From Chitinophagaceae bacterium (GTDB lineage Bacteria > Bacteroidota > Bacteroidia > Chitinophagales > Chitinophagaceae): 64,000 bases of DNA. Below, in pieces: positions 1 through 8,265 of the stretch (the first letter of the stretch is position 1; each line of letters starts with the position of its first letter). The position numbers and the translations under genes are program-made. The stretch is from assembly GCA_016720745.1 (NCBI GenBank), contig JADKKA010000019.1:620001-684000 (forward strand). Reading direction: 5' to 3'. The notes beneath the pieces were generated by a model. The model did no database searches. It saw only the letters and a list, made by a program, of their open reading frames with translations, and was not told where the DNA came from.

Positions 1-813
1 GATATGGAAATTATCTGGGACCTTTTCACCAACCTGATAGAAGCCACTGAAATATTAAATACGGACAAAGAATTTGCCAGTCTGCTCCGGCAAAAAAGAG
101 CATTGCTCAATCCATTAAAGATTGGTAAAAAAGGAAACCTGGTGGAATGGTATGACGACTGGGAAGATGAAGAGCCCACCCATCGCCATGTATCACATGC
201 ATTCGCACTGCATCCCGGCCGGCAGATTTCTCCCTTGCTCGATACCGGTTTCTCAAAGGCCGTGACGAAAACACTGGAGCTGAGAGGGGATGACGGTACA
301 GGTTGGAGTATCGCCTGGAAAATTAATTTCTGGGCAAGATTACTGGATGGCGATCATGCCTATAAACTATATCGAAATCTGCTGCATCTCACCAAAGAAT
401 ACAGCAAAGAAGTTTATTCCGGTGGCGGAGGAGTATACCCCAATTTATTTGATGCCCATCCGCCGTTTCAGATTGATGGCAATTTTGGCGCCACAGCGGG
501 TGTCGCTGAAATCTTGCTGCAAAGTCATTTGGATCAGATACAAATTCTGCCGGCCCTTCCTGCCGCATGGAAAGAAGGAAATGTAAAAGGCCTGATGGCC
601 CGCGGAAATTTTGAAATCGACATCTGGTGGTCAAATGGTCTGCTAACCCGGTCGATTGTTCGTGCACGTAAAGGAGGAACATGCCGTATCAGGACTTCTG
701 TGCCTGTAACGCTTAACGGAAAAGAGTTGAAACCAATCTTAAAAGATGACAAAGGCTGGCTGATCAGTTTCAATACCATTGCAGGTCAGCAGTACGAATT
801 AAAAGTAAAATGA
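1..813 (+). CDS. GH95 alpha-L-fucosidase/galactosidase family enzyme, C-terminal part
   Basis: The reading frame is open to the window edge, so the gene begins upstream and only about the last 270 residues are visible. The fragment has the GH95 pattern: an HRHVSHAFALHPG block, then HPPFQIDGNFG, which contains the Asp used by GH95 (alpha/alpha)6-barrel enzymes, then a beta-sandwich tail. Family members remove alpha-1,2-linked L-fucose or alpha-L-galactose; in a pectin locus the target could be side chains of rhamnogalacturonan or xyloglucan (inference). The stop overlaps the next start by four bases (ATGA), which suggests translational coupling with the esterase. Confidence 0.85.
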   Translation, partial: DMEIIWDLFTNLIEATEILNTDKEFASLLRQKRALLNPLKIGKKGNLVEWYDDWEDEEPTHRHVSHAFALHPGRQISPLLDTGFSKAVTKTLELRGDDGTGWSIAWKINFWARLLDGDHAYKLYRNLLHLTKEYSKEVYSGGGGVYPNLFDAHPPFQIDGNFGATAGVAEILLQSHLDQIQILPALPAAWKEGNVKGLMARGNFEIDIWWSNGLLTRSIVRARKGGTCRIRTSVPVTLNGKELKPILKDDKGWLISFNTIAGQQYELKVK

Positions 814-2153
814 TGAAAAGTATTTTCGGGATACTAATTGGATTGGCTGCATGGATTACCTGCAACGCTCAGCAACCGGTATTCCGTTTTGATTTCGGCC
901 CGGGTCGGGTGATGAAAGGTTATACCCCCGTTACTGCTTCTACCCGCTATTCAGATGAAACCGGTTATGGCTTCGATAAATATTCCCTCAGTCTTGAAGC
1001 GGTTGATGCCGGAACCAGTAATCCGCTCACTTCCGATTATATAACCAGTAATAAACCTTTTTATTTTTCTGTCAAACTCCCAGAAGGTAATTATGATGTA
1101 AAAGTAATTATAGGTGACCCGAATGGAACCTCTTCAGCGACCATCCGTGCTGAATGCAGAAGATGGATGGTTGAAAAAGTTAATACGGCCAAAGGAAAAT
1201 TTGCCACCGTGAATTTTACAGTTCATGTAAAAGACAGCCTGATCCGTGATTCAGCCGGTACAACAGTAAGCAAAGTGCGACTCAAAGAGAGAGAGCTCAA
1301 CTACCTGCACTGGGATCATAAACTGACCATCGAATTTAATGGCGCTGAACCTAAAATATGTGCGCTGGAGATAACGCCGAATAAAACAGCTACCACTGTT
1401 TTTCTGGCGGGCAACTCTACCGTTGTTGACCAGGATAAAGAACCCTGGGCTGCCTGGGGACAAATGATTCCTGCTTTTTTCCAGGCAAAAAAAATAGCCA
1501 TTGCCAATTATGCTGAATCCGGAGAGGCGTTGAATTCTTTTCGCTCTGCGCGCAGACTTGAAAAAATACTGAGCCTGATGAAAAAAGGAGATTACCTCTT
1601 CATCGAATTTGGTCATAATGACCAAAAACAAAAAGGGGAAGGAGTGGGTCCTTTTACATCTTATAAAAAAGAATTGCTACGCTACATCAGTGAGGTCAGA
1701 AATAAAGGAGGGATTCCCGTACTGGTCACCTCCATGCACCGGAGAAGCTTTGATTCAAGCGGGCACATTAATAATACACTGGGCGATTATCCCGAGGCTG
1801 TGAGGCAGGCTGCACAGGAAACCGGTACGGCCCTGATTGATCTGAATGCAATGAGTAAAATATTGTATGAGGCCTGGGGGCCCGTTGAATCATTGAAAGC
1901 ATTTGTGCATTATCCCGCTAATACATTTCCGGGACAGGATAAAAAACTGGAGGACAATACCCATTTCAATACTTATGGTGCCTGGCAAATTGCCAAATGT
2001 ATTGTGAAAGGAATCAGGGATAGAAAATTAGGGATTGCCAAATTCCTGAAAAAGGAGCCGGTTCCTTTCAATCCGGCCAAACCCGATCCGGTAGAGAAAT
2101 GGAATTGGCCAATGGGCGCTTATGTCACCGGAATGAAACCAGATGGAAATTAA
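810..2153 (+). CDS. Secreted CE12-type rhamnogalacturonan acetylesterase with N-terminal accessory domain
   Basis: Signal peptide (about residues 1-20, ending CNAQ), then a beta-sandwich domain of about 160 residues starting FRFDFGPG, then an SGNH hydrolase domain from about residue 195. The nucleophile block reads AGNSTVVD (Ser203), a GHNDQK block follows, and the C-terminal DNTHFN supplies the Asp and His. CE12 enzymes remove acetyl groups from galacturonate in rhamnogalacturonan, which opens the backbone to lyases. The usual GDS is GNS here. The start overlaps the preceding stop; ATG at 813 is an equally possible start. Two shorter CE12 paralogues lie at 38.1-39.7 kb. Confidence 0.85.
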   Translation: MMKSIFGILIGLAAWITCNAQQPVFRFDFGPGRVMKGYTPVTASTRYSDETGYGFDKYSLSLEAVDAGTSNPLTSDYITSNKPFYFSVKLPEGNYDVKVIIGDPNGTSSATIRAECRRWMVEKVNTAKGKFATVNFTVHVKDSLIRDSAGTTVSKVRLKERELNYLHWDHKLTIEFNGAEPKICALEITPNKTATTVFLAGNSTVVDQDKEPWAAWGQMIPAFFQAKKIAIANYAESGEALNSFRSARRLEKILSLMKKGDYLFIEFGHNDQKQKGEGVGPFTSYKKELLRYISEVRNKGGIPVLVTSMHRRSFDSSGHINNTLGDYPEAVRQAAQETGTALIDLNAMSKILYEAWGPVESLKAFVHYPANTFPGQDKKLEDNTHFNTYGAWQIAKCIVKGIRDRKLGIAKFLKKEPVPFNPAKPDPVEKWNWPMGAYVTGMKPDGN

Positions 2154-2154
2154 A

Positions 2155-3816
2155 ATGAACTGTATAAAAAAAATAATTTTTTGGGCGGCAATGCTTTTCC
2201 CGGTGGTAACGCTAGCCCAGTCAGCCCATCTGCAGGTAAATTTTAAAAAGGAAACCGGGGAAATGAAACCGATATGGGCCTGGTTTGGATACGATGAGCC
2301 CAACTATACTTACATGAAGGATGGTAAGAAGTTGCTGGGCGAGTTGGCAGCAATGAGTCCGGTACCTGTGTTTGTTCGTACACATAATTTATTAACAACC
2401 GGTGATGGAAGCCCTGCATTAAAATGGGGAAGTACCAATGCCTATACCGAAGATGCCAATGGAAGGCCTGTTTATTACTGGAATATCGTGGACAGCATTT
2501 TCGACAGTTATGTGGAAAGAGGGATGAAACCATTGGTGCAAATCGGCTTTATGCCGGAAGCACTATCTGTAAAACCACAGCCATACAGACATTTTTGGAA
2601 ACCCGGTGATCCGTATAAAGATATTTATACCGGCTGGGCCCATCCTCCCAAAGACTATGATAAATGGCGGGAATTAATTTACCAATGGGCCTTACATTGC
2701 CTGCAACGTTATGGAAAAAAGGAAGTAGAAAGCTGGTACTGGGAAGTTTGGAATGAACCCAATATCAGTTACTGGCAGGGTACTGTTGAAGAGTTTTGTA
2801 AAATGTATGATTATGCTGCCGACGGTTTGCTTAAAGCGATCCCTGCCGCCAAAATCGGAGGCTGTGATATTACAGGAGGGGGATCAAAATTCCTGACATA
2901 CTTTATTCGGCATTGTCTGGATAGCACCAATTATGCCACCGGCCAAAAAGGATCGCCCCTTCACCTGCTTTTATATCATGCCAAGGGCTCCCCGAAGGTA
3001 GTTAACGGGAGAGTCATCATGAATGTCGGGGCCCAAATGCGGAATATCAGGGATGCCATGCGCACCATCAAAGGGTTTCCACAGCTAAAAAACCTGCCAC
3101 AAGTGATTGGAGAAAGTGATCCGGAAGGCTGCGCTGCCTGCGGTATGCGCACCAACCCGGAAAATGCTTATAGGAACGGAACCATGTACTCAAGTTATAC
3201 GGCAGCCTCTTTTGCAAGAAAATATTTACTGGCTGATTCATTACAGGCCAACCTGATGGGCGCTGTATCCTGGTCCTTTGAATTCGAAAACCAACCCTGG
3301 TTTTATGGCTTCCGTGACCTGGCCACAAATGGCGTTGATAAACCGGTACTGAATGTATTTCGGATGTTCGGAAAAATGCAGGGAAAAAGAGTCGAAGTAT
3401 CTGGTAACCGGATGTACAATCTGCAACAGTTCACTGATTCTAGTGTACGGGGACAGTCAGACATTGGTGCCCTGGCAACAAAAAATGAGCGATCTGCATA
3501 TATCATGATCTGGAATTATCACGATGAAGATATCAGAGAAGGTAATGAAGAGGTAAGTATCAGTTTGAACGGGTTGCCGGTTAGCAATGCCCGCCTCACA
3601 GAATACAGGATAGATCAGACGCATAGTAATTCATACGAAAGATGGAAAGAGATGGGGTCACCAGCGAATCCGACAGCAGCGCAGGTGAAGCAGCTTCAAA
3701 ATGCCGGTCAGTTATATCGCAGCAAAAAAAGCAAAAAGATGGAGATGAATGAAACCGCAACTGTAAAAATTATGTTGCCCCGTCAGGCCGTGGTATTACT
3801 GGAACTCAAATGGTAA
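2155..3816 (+). CDS. Secreted GH39-like glycoside hydrolase
   Basis: Starting at 2155 gives a clean signal peptide (MNCIKKIIFWAAM...LAQS); an in-frame ATG at 2143 would overlap the upstream gene and add four residues. The body looks like a clan GH-A (beta/alpha)8 barrel. WYWEVWNEPN carries the likely acid/base Glu201 and VIGESDPEG the likely nucleophile Glu320, with a beta-sandwich tail after about residue 440. GH39 contains beta-xylosidases, iduronidases and, in Bacteroidota pectin loci, enzymes of other specificity, so the substrate is not fixed by sequence. Cys-rich EGCAACG follows the nucleophile. It sits in a run of pectin enzymes with a 1-bp gap after the CE12 gene. Confidence 0.75.
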   Translation: MNCIKKIIFWAAMLFPVVTLAQSAHLQVNFKKETGEMKPIWAWFGYDEPNYTYMKDGKKLLGELAAMSPVPVFVRTHNLLTTGDGSPALKWGSTNAYTEDANGRPVYYWNIVDSIFDSYVERGMKPLVQIGFMPEALSVKPQPYRHFWKPGDPYKDIYTGWAHPPKDYDKWRELIYQWALHCLQRYGKKEVESWYWEVWNEPNISYWQGTVEEFCKMYDYAADGLLKAIPAAKIGGCDITGGGSKFLTYFIRHCLDSTNYATGQKGSPLHLLLYHAKGSPKVVNGRVIMNVGAQMRNIRDAMRTIKGFPQLKNLPQVIGESDPEGCAACGMRTNPENAYRNGTMYSSYTAASFARKYLLADSLQANLMGAVSWSFEFENQPWFYGFRDLATNGVDKPVLNVFRMFGKMQGKRVEVSGNRMYNLQQFTDSSVRGQSDIGALATKNERSAYIMIWNYHDEDIREGNEEVSISLNGLPVSNARLTEYRIDQTHSNSYERWKEMGSPANPTAAQVKQLQNAGQLYRSKKSKKMEMNETATVKIMLPRQAVVLLELKW

Positions 3817-3830
3817 ATAAAGTACTTGTT

Positions 3831-5201
3831 ATGAAAAAATATTTCTTCATCCTGTTTGGCGTATTGATGCTGGGTGCTGTACAAGCCCAGATAGGCAAAC
3901 GCTTTCCATCAGAACGAAAAGAGATCACCGATCCTGTTACGGGTCAGCGGCTTGTTTTTTTAACAAGTACCCCAACAGGAGATGCTAAAATATACCAAAC
4001 GCATAATCAATGGACGGCCGATGGTCAATGGCTGATCTTTCGTTCTGGCCGGACAAAAGGAGAAGCATTTGCCGTAAATGAAAAAACAGGTGATATTGTC
4101 CAGGTGACCGAAGGTGGGTATAATGGGATGTTGAATGTTGCGCGTTTATCTATGAAGCTTTATTTCCTGCGGGTTAAATCCGATGATCTTCGGGATACAA
4201 GCAGGCTGGCCCGAAATCAGGGTCCTTTGCAGATAATAGAAGTTAACCTGGCTGAAGTGTTCGCAGATAGTGAGGCAGGGAAAATGAAAGCAGCACTTCA
4301 CTATCAGCGGGTATGTGGAACGATACCTGGGGAACTGGAAGGCGGAGGAGATATGGCTCTTGATGGAGCTGAACAATGGGTGTACTTCAGAGTCGGAAAA
4401 AAAGCAGCAGCAGCTCATTTACCGGATAGCATTCAACCGGAAAAAAATTTTGGCCCCCGTAATATGGGCGCAGGCCCCACCGGAATTGCAGCCATGAATA
4501 TCCATACCGGTGAAACAAAATTTGTGATTGCTGTTCCTTTTCAGATCGGGCATATCCAAACCAATCCATGGATGCCCGGTGAAATTGTTTTTTGCTGGGA
4601 AACAGGAGGCAAGTCTCCTCAACGTACCTGGACCGTGATGGCTGATGGAACTGGCCTTCGTCCACTTTATCCGGAATCGGAGTATGAATGGGTAACACAT
4701 GAAGCAGTCATCAGTAAAGATGAAGTCGCTATTGCCATCATGGGGCATCGGGCCATTCCAGGAACAAACAAAGAAGTAGAACCACCTACGGGAGTGGGCG
4801 GCATTAATCCCGGACAGGATCCCGCCTGGGGTCCATCGGGTACAAGAGAGAAACCAACCGGGCTGGCCATCATTAATCTTCGTACAAGAGAAATGGAAAT
4901 TGCGGGCCAGACCAAATCAGGCAGCGGCCTCTGGCATGTACACGGATCTTCAGACGGACGCTGGGCAGTAGGGGATGATTTTTCCAGAAACATTTACCTG
5001 ATCGACCGACATACCCGCGAAATGAAATTGTTATCCACCGGTCACCAGCGAACTGCAGCCGATCATCCTCATCCGACCTTCAGCCCGGATGGAACAAAAA
5101 TACAAATCCAGTCGGCCATGTTATCAGCTGATAAGAAATCAATGAATATCTGTATCATTCATTTGCCGGCAGACTGGTTGCAAAGAACCTATAAGGACTA
5201 A
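3831..5201 (+). CDS. Secreted PL22/oligogalacturonate-lyase-like beta-propeller
   Basis: Starting at 3831 gives signal peptide MKKYFFILFGVLMLGAVQAQ; an in-frame ATG at 3810 lies inside the upstream gene. The protein is a repeated TolB-like seven-bladed propeller with PL22-like marks: HNQWTADGQWLIFRS near the N-terminus, a central HIQTNPWMPGEIVFCW, LWHVHGSSDGRW, and a final DHPHPTFSPDGTKIQI with clustered histidines that could bind the catalytic metal. PL22 enzymes cleave small unsaturated oligogalacturonides. It is diverged from the clearer PL22 homologue at 6964, so a different uronate substrate is possible. Confidence 0.6.
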   Translation: MKKYFFILFGVLMLGAVQAQIGKRFPSERKEITDPVTGQRLVFLTSTPTGDAKIYQTHNQWTADGQWLIFRSGRTKGEAFAVNEKTGDIVQVTEGGYNGMLNVARLSMKLYFLRVKSDDLRDTSRLARNQGPLQIIEVNLAEVFADSEAGKMKAALHYQRVCGTIPGELEGGGDMALDGAEQWVYFRVGKKAAAAHLPDSIQPEKNFGPRNMGAGPTGIAAMNIHTGETKFVIAVPFQIGHIQTNPWMPGEIVFCWETGGKSPQRTWTVMADGTGLRPLYPESEYEWVTHEAVISKDEVAIAIMGHRAIPGTNKEVEPPTGVGGINPGQDPAWGPSGTREKPTGLAIINLRTREMEIAGQTKSGSGLWHVHGSSDGRWAVGDDFSRNIYLIDRHTREMKLLSTGHQRTAADHPHPTFSPDGTKIQIQSAMLSADKKSMNICIIHLPADWLQRTYKD

Positions 5202-5202
5202 T

Positions 5203-6798
5203 ATGAAATTTGCAAACCGCTATATCTTCATTTGTGTTTTGCTTGTGTCAGCTGCTACTAATCCTTTGCTGGCGCAGTTCAACAAAATCAGAAATGATGC
5301 CTGGTGGTTTGATGATAATGGCAATCCTATTAATAGTCAGGGTGGAGGTATTTTCAGATTCAAAGAACCCTGGACGGGTATCCTTAAGTATTATTGGTAT
5401 GGCGCCCATTACTATGAAGCGGATAGTTTTAGAATGGATCCATCGGCTATTTATGATAAGACCCGGTTTAAGTCTGTGGTTTGTTATAGCTCAACCGATC
5501 TGGTAAACTGGAAAAAGGAAAACGATGTTTTTACGGATGCTGTGGCTTTTCCGGATGGCAGGCCTACCTGGGCCGGACGGCTCGGAGTAGCCTATATCCG
5601 TGAACTGGATTTATATGCAATGCTGATTCAGCATGGCAGAGAAGTGTTGATCGCCACTTCGAAAACTCCGACCGGGAATTTTAGCTGGCATCGTAAAATC
5701 AACATGACAGATAGGATAGGTACTTCCAATACCGGTGACCAGACCGTTTTTACAGATGAAGAAACCGGGATTTCCTATCTGGTTTACTCCTACGGCAGAG
5801 GGAGGAATAAAATTTATATATCTGAAATCGGAATAAAGAACGGGGTCATTGATTTGTTGGATTGCACCAAAATATTTGAAGGGGAAAGCCGGGAAGGTAA
5901 CTGTATGTTCAAATATAATGGGAAGTATTATATGTTCGCCTCCAATATTTATGGATGGGATGGTTCTTATGCCTATTATCTTGTGGCAGATGATATACGC
6001 GGTCCCTATCGGCCAGCCAATGAAATGCTGATCACTAAAGGTTGTGAAGCCGATTATGCCCATGTATCACAAACGGGATTTTTTATCAATGTTAAAGGTG
6101 GTAAGGAGGAAACCGTTTTGTATTGCGGCGATCGCTGGGCCGAATATGCGGGCAATGGCATTGGATACAATGTGTGGGTGCCACTTTCATTTAAAGAGCA
6201 AACGCCCTGGTTCAATTCACTGAGCGCCTGGTCGCTGAATGCAATAACCGGGGAATGGAAAGTGGAGAAGGAGAATAATTATGTTCGGAACGGAAGTTTT
6301 GAGGCTGACAGAAAATATATACCGAGCCGATTTAAACCTGTTCAAACGGAGCTAACCGGATGGACAAACGAAGTGACCAGTGGAAATAAAATCAGTCTGG
6401 ATAGTTTGACTTCTCCTTTGCTCAATCATAATAATTCCGCAACAGACAGAAAAACGGTGATTGGGGAAAGAAGTCTTTGTATCAGTGATCAAACAGCATT
6501 TGAAAGAAAAATCAGCCAGCGGATCAGTTCTGATGAATTTGTGAAAATCCCGGACGGACATTACACCCTGGAAGCCTGGGTAAAAAACAGTAAAGGATTT
6601 TCCCGGTTGGAAATGTTCGCTGTTGCCAATGATAAAAAATGGCAGCAAACCATTGGCAGGGAAAATTCATCCTGGACCCGCATAAGGATACAGAATATTC
6701 TGGTTAAACAGGGGAGTATTGAAATTGGCTTTTATGCAATAGGGGAGGCGTCAGCATTTTGTTATATAGATGATGTGGAATTGAAAAGGCAGGATTAA
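5203..6798 (+). CDS. Secreted GH43-like hydrolase with C-terminal carbohydrate-binding-type domain
   Basis: Signal peptide to about residue 25 (LLAQ). Residues about 26-340 look like a five-bladed GH43/GH117-type propeller (GGGIFRF, YYWYG, STDLVNWKKEND, GNCMFKYNGKYYMFAS, GPYRPANE). Residues about 355-531 (NNYVRNGSFEADR onward) form a jelly-roll domain like CBM modules and end in YIDDVELK. GH43-like proteins remove arabinose, galactose or xylose from pectic side chains; the exact sugar cannot be read from the sequence. The start is 1 bp after the previous stop. A 165-bp gap follows, the largest inside the first part of the locus, so a new transcript could begin there. Confidence 0.6.
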   Translation: MKFANRYIFICVLLVSAATNPLLAQFNKIRNDAWWFDDNGNPINSQGGGIFRFKEPWTGILKYYWYGAHYYEADSFRMDPSAIYDKTRFKSVVCYSSTDLVNWKKENDVFTDAVAFPDGRPTWAGRLGVAYIRELDLYAMLIQHGREVLIATSKTPTGNFSWHRKINMTDRIGTSNTGDQTVFTDEETGISYLVYSYGRGRNKIYISEIGIKNGVIDLLDCTKIFEGESREGNCMFKYNGKYYMFASNIYGWDGSYAYYLVADDIRGPYRPANEMLITKGCEADYAHVSQTGFFINVKGGKEETVLYCGDRWAEYAGNGIGYNVWVPLSFKEQTPWFNSLSAWSLNAITGEWKVEKENNYVRNGSFEADRKYIPSRFKPVQTELTGWTNEVTSGNKISLDSLTSPLLNHNNSATDRKTVIGERSLCISDQTAFERKISQRISSDEFVKIPDGHYTLEAWVKNSKGFSRLEMFAVANDKKWQQTIGRENSSWTRIRIQNILVKQGSIEIGFYAIGEASAFCYIDDVELKRQD

Positions 6799-6963
6799 TT
6801 GTTCAGTTAATTTGGGCAGGAGATGTCGGGTAGTAAATAAGAAAGGAATTTTACAAAAAGAGTGATCATAGCCAATGCTTATGCCTGTCTTGGAGGTGGC
6901 AGGATTGTGCAGGATACAGGTGGACCTGGCTAACTGTACTTTGATAAAACAGAATTGCAACAT

Positions 6964-8229
6964 ATGAAACAAACTCGTCAACTGAACAGATCGGTTATCG
7001 TATTATCCTTTGCGCTGCTGCAACTTTTTAGCAGTGAAGCACAGCCGGTGATGAAAACGGGTGGACAAAAAATGCCGGACGAATGGATTGACAGCAGCAC
7101 AGGGCACCGGATGGTCCGGTTGACCCGAAGATCCGGGAACAACTACAGTTTCTATTTTCATAATAATCCATTTGTCGGGAATAAAATGATTTTTTACGGG
7201 ACTGATTTTTTGAATACCTCCCGCAATGATTCTGTTAAAGTGGAAACTGGTAATGTGACAACGGGGAATAAACAAATCTATACCGTCGACCTCGGTACCA
7301 TGGCGATTGAACAGATAACGAATAGAAGAGGAGGAATGAATGGAGAAATAGTGGCGCCAAAGTCAAAATTGGTCTATTACCAGGTGAGGGACTCTGTTTT
7401 CTCCACCCATATTGAAACAAAGCAAACCAAACTGGTGTACGTGTTTCCTGCGGATTTCAAAGCGGGTGTTTCTACCCTCAATGCCGATGAAACACTGCTG
7501 GGGGGAGCCTGGACAACCGATGCCGAAAAAGAAATATACCGGCAAAACCCCGGGAAGGGTAGTTATTTCAACCTCATTTATGAAGCGAAGCTGCCGAGAA
7601 CGCTTTTTACAATCAATGTAAAAACGGGGGAACTGAAAAAAATATTCACTGATAGCGCCTGGCTCAATCACGTGCAGTTTTCGAATACTGATCCTTCCCT
7701 CCTCATGTTTTGTCATGAAGGCCCCTGGCATAAAGTTAACCGCATCTGGACCATTGATGTGCAAACCAGCAAAATTTTCCAGATCCATCAGCGAACCATG
7801 GACATGGAGATTTATGGGCATGAATGGTTTGCACCTGATGGAAAGACCATCTGGTTCGATTTGCAAAAACCAAGAAGTGTTAATTTCTTTATCAACGGAT
7901 GGGATATTGCTACCGGAAAAGAAAAAGCCTACCGGATCAAAAGAGATGAGTGGAGTATTCATTTCAATACTTCGCCAGATCAGCAACTTTTTTGCGGCGA
8001 TGGGGGTGATCCGGGTCAGGTCGCCCGGGCAAAAGATGGCCGGTGGATCTACCTTTTTCGTCCTTCAGGTGACAGCATGATCTCGGAAAGACTGGTGGAC
8101 ATGCAACATCATAATTATAAAACAGAACCCAACGTACATTTCAGCCCCGACGGGAAATGGATCATATTCCGTGCTACTTTCGAGGGACATACTGATGTGT
8201 ATGCTGTTGAAGTTAAAAAGTGGAAATAA
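6964..8229 (+). CDS. Secreted oligogalacturonate lyase, PL22
   Basis: The ATG at 6964 gives signal peptide MKQTRQLNRSVIVLSFALLQ...SSEAQ; the in-frame TTG at 6955 is less likely. Conserved PL22 blocks are HVQFSNTDPSLLMFCHEGPWHKVNRIW (split over residues about 238-264), GHEWFAPDGKTIWFD and a C-terminal EPNVHFSPDGKWIIFRA. The His/Gln cluster matches the metal site known for PL22. The enzyme cleaves digalacturonides, saturated or unsaturated, by beta-elimination. Unlike the cytosolic enterobacterial Ogl, this one carries an export signal, so it would act in the periplasm on products of GH28 or other lyases. Confidence 0.75.
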   Translation: MKQTRQLNRSVIVLSFALLQLFSSEAQPVMKTGGQKMPDEWIDSSTGHRMVRLTRRSGNNYSFYFHNNPFVGNKMIFYGTDFLNTSRNDSVKVETGNVTTGNKQIYTVDLGTMAIEQITNRRGGMNGEIVAPKSKLVYYQVRDSVFSTHIETKQTKLVYVFPADFKAGVSTLNADETLLGGAWTTDAEKEIYRQNPGKGSYFNLIYEAKLPRTLFTINVKTGELKKIFTDSAWLNHVQFSNTDPSLLMFCHEGPWHKVNRIWTIDVQTSKIFQIHQRTMDMEIYGHEWFAPDGKTIWFDLQKPRSVNFFINGWDIATGKEKAYRIKRDEWSIHFNTSPDQQLFCGDGGDPGQVARAKDGRWIYLFRPSGDSMISERLVDMQHHNYKTEPNVHFSPDGKWIIFRATFEGHTDVYAVEVKKWK

Positions 8230-8265
8230 TTTATTTGTTCGGCTTATAAATCTATCTGATATATT

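Noticed and set aside
5611..6063. Long antisense frame of 150 codons opposite the GH43-like gene
   Set aside because: It is a shadow of a strong coding gene and has no recognisable domain.
6799..6963. Small gene or RNA in the gap before the PL22 gene
   Set aside because: There is no coding frame or clear fold. A TACTTTG near 6948 only loosely resembles a -7 box.
7363..7986. Antisense frame of 207 codons opposite the PL22 gene
   Set aside because: The sense strand is a clear enzyme; the antisense product shows no known motif.
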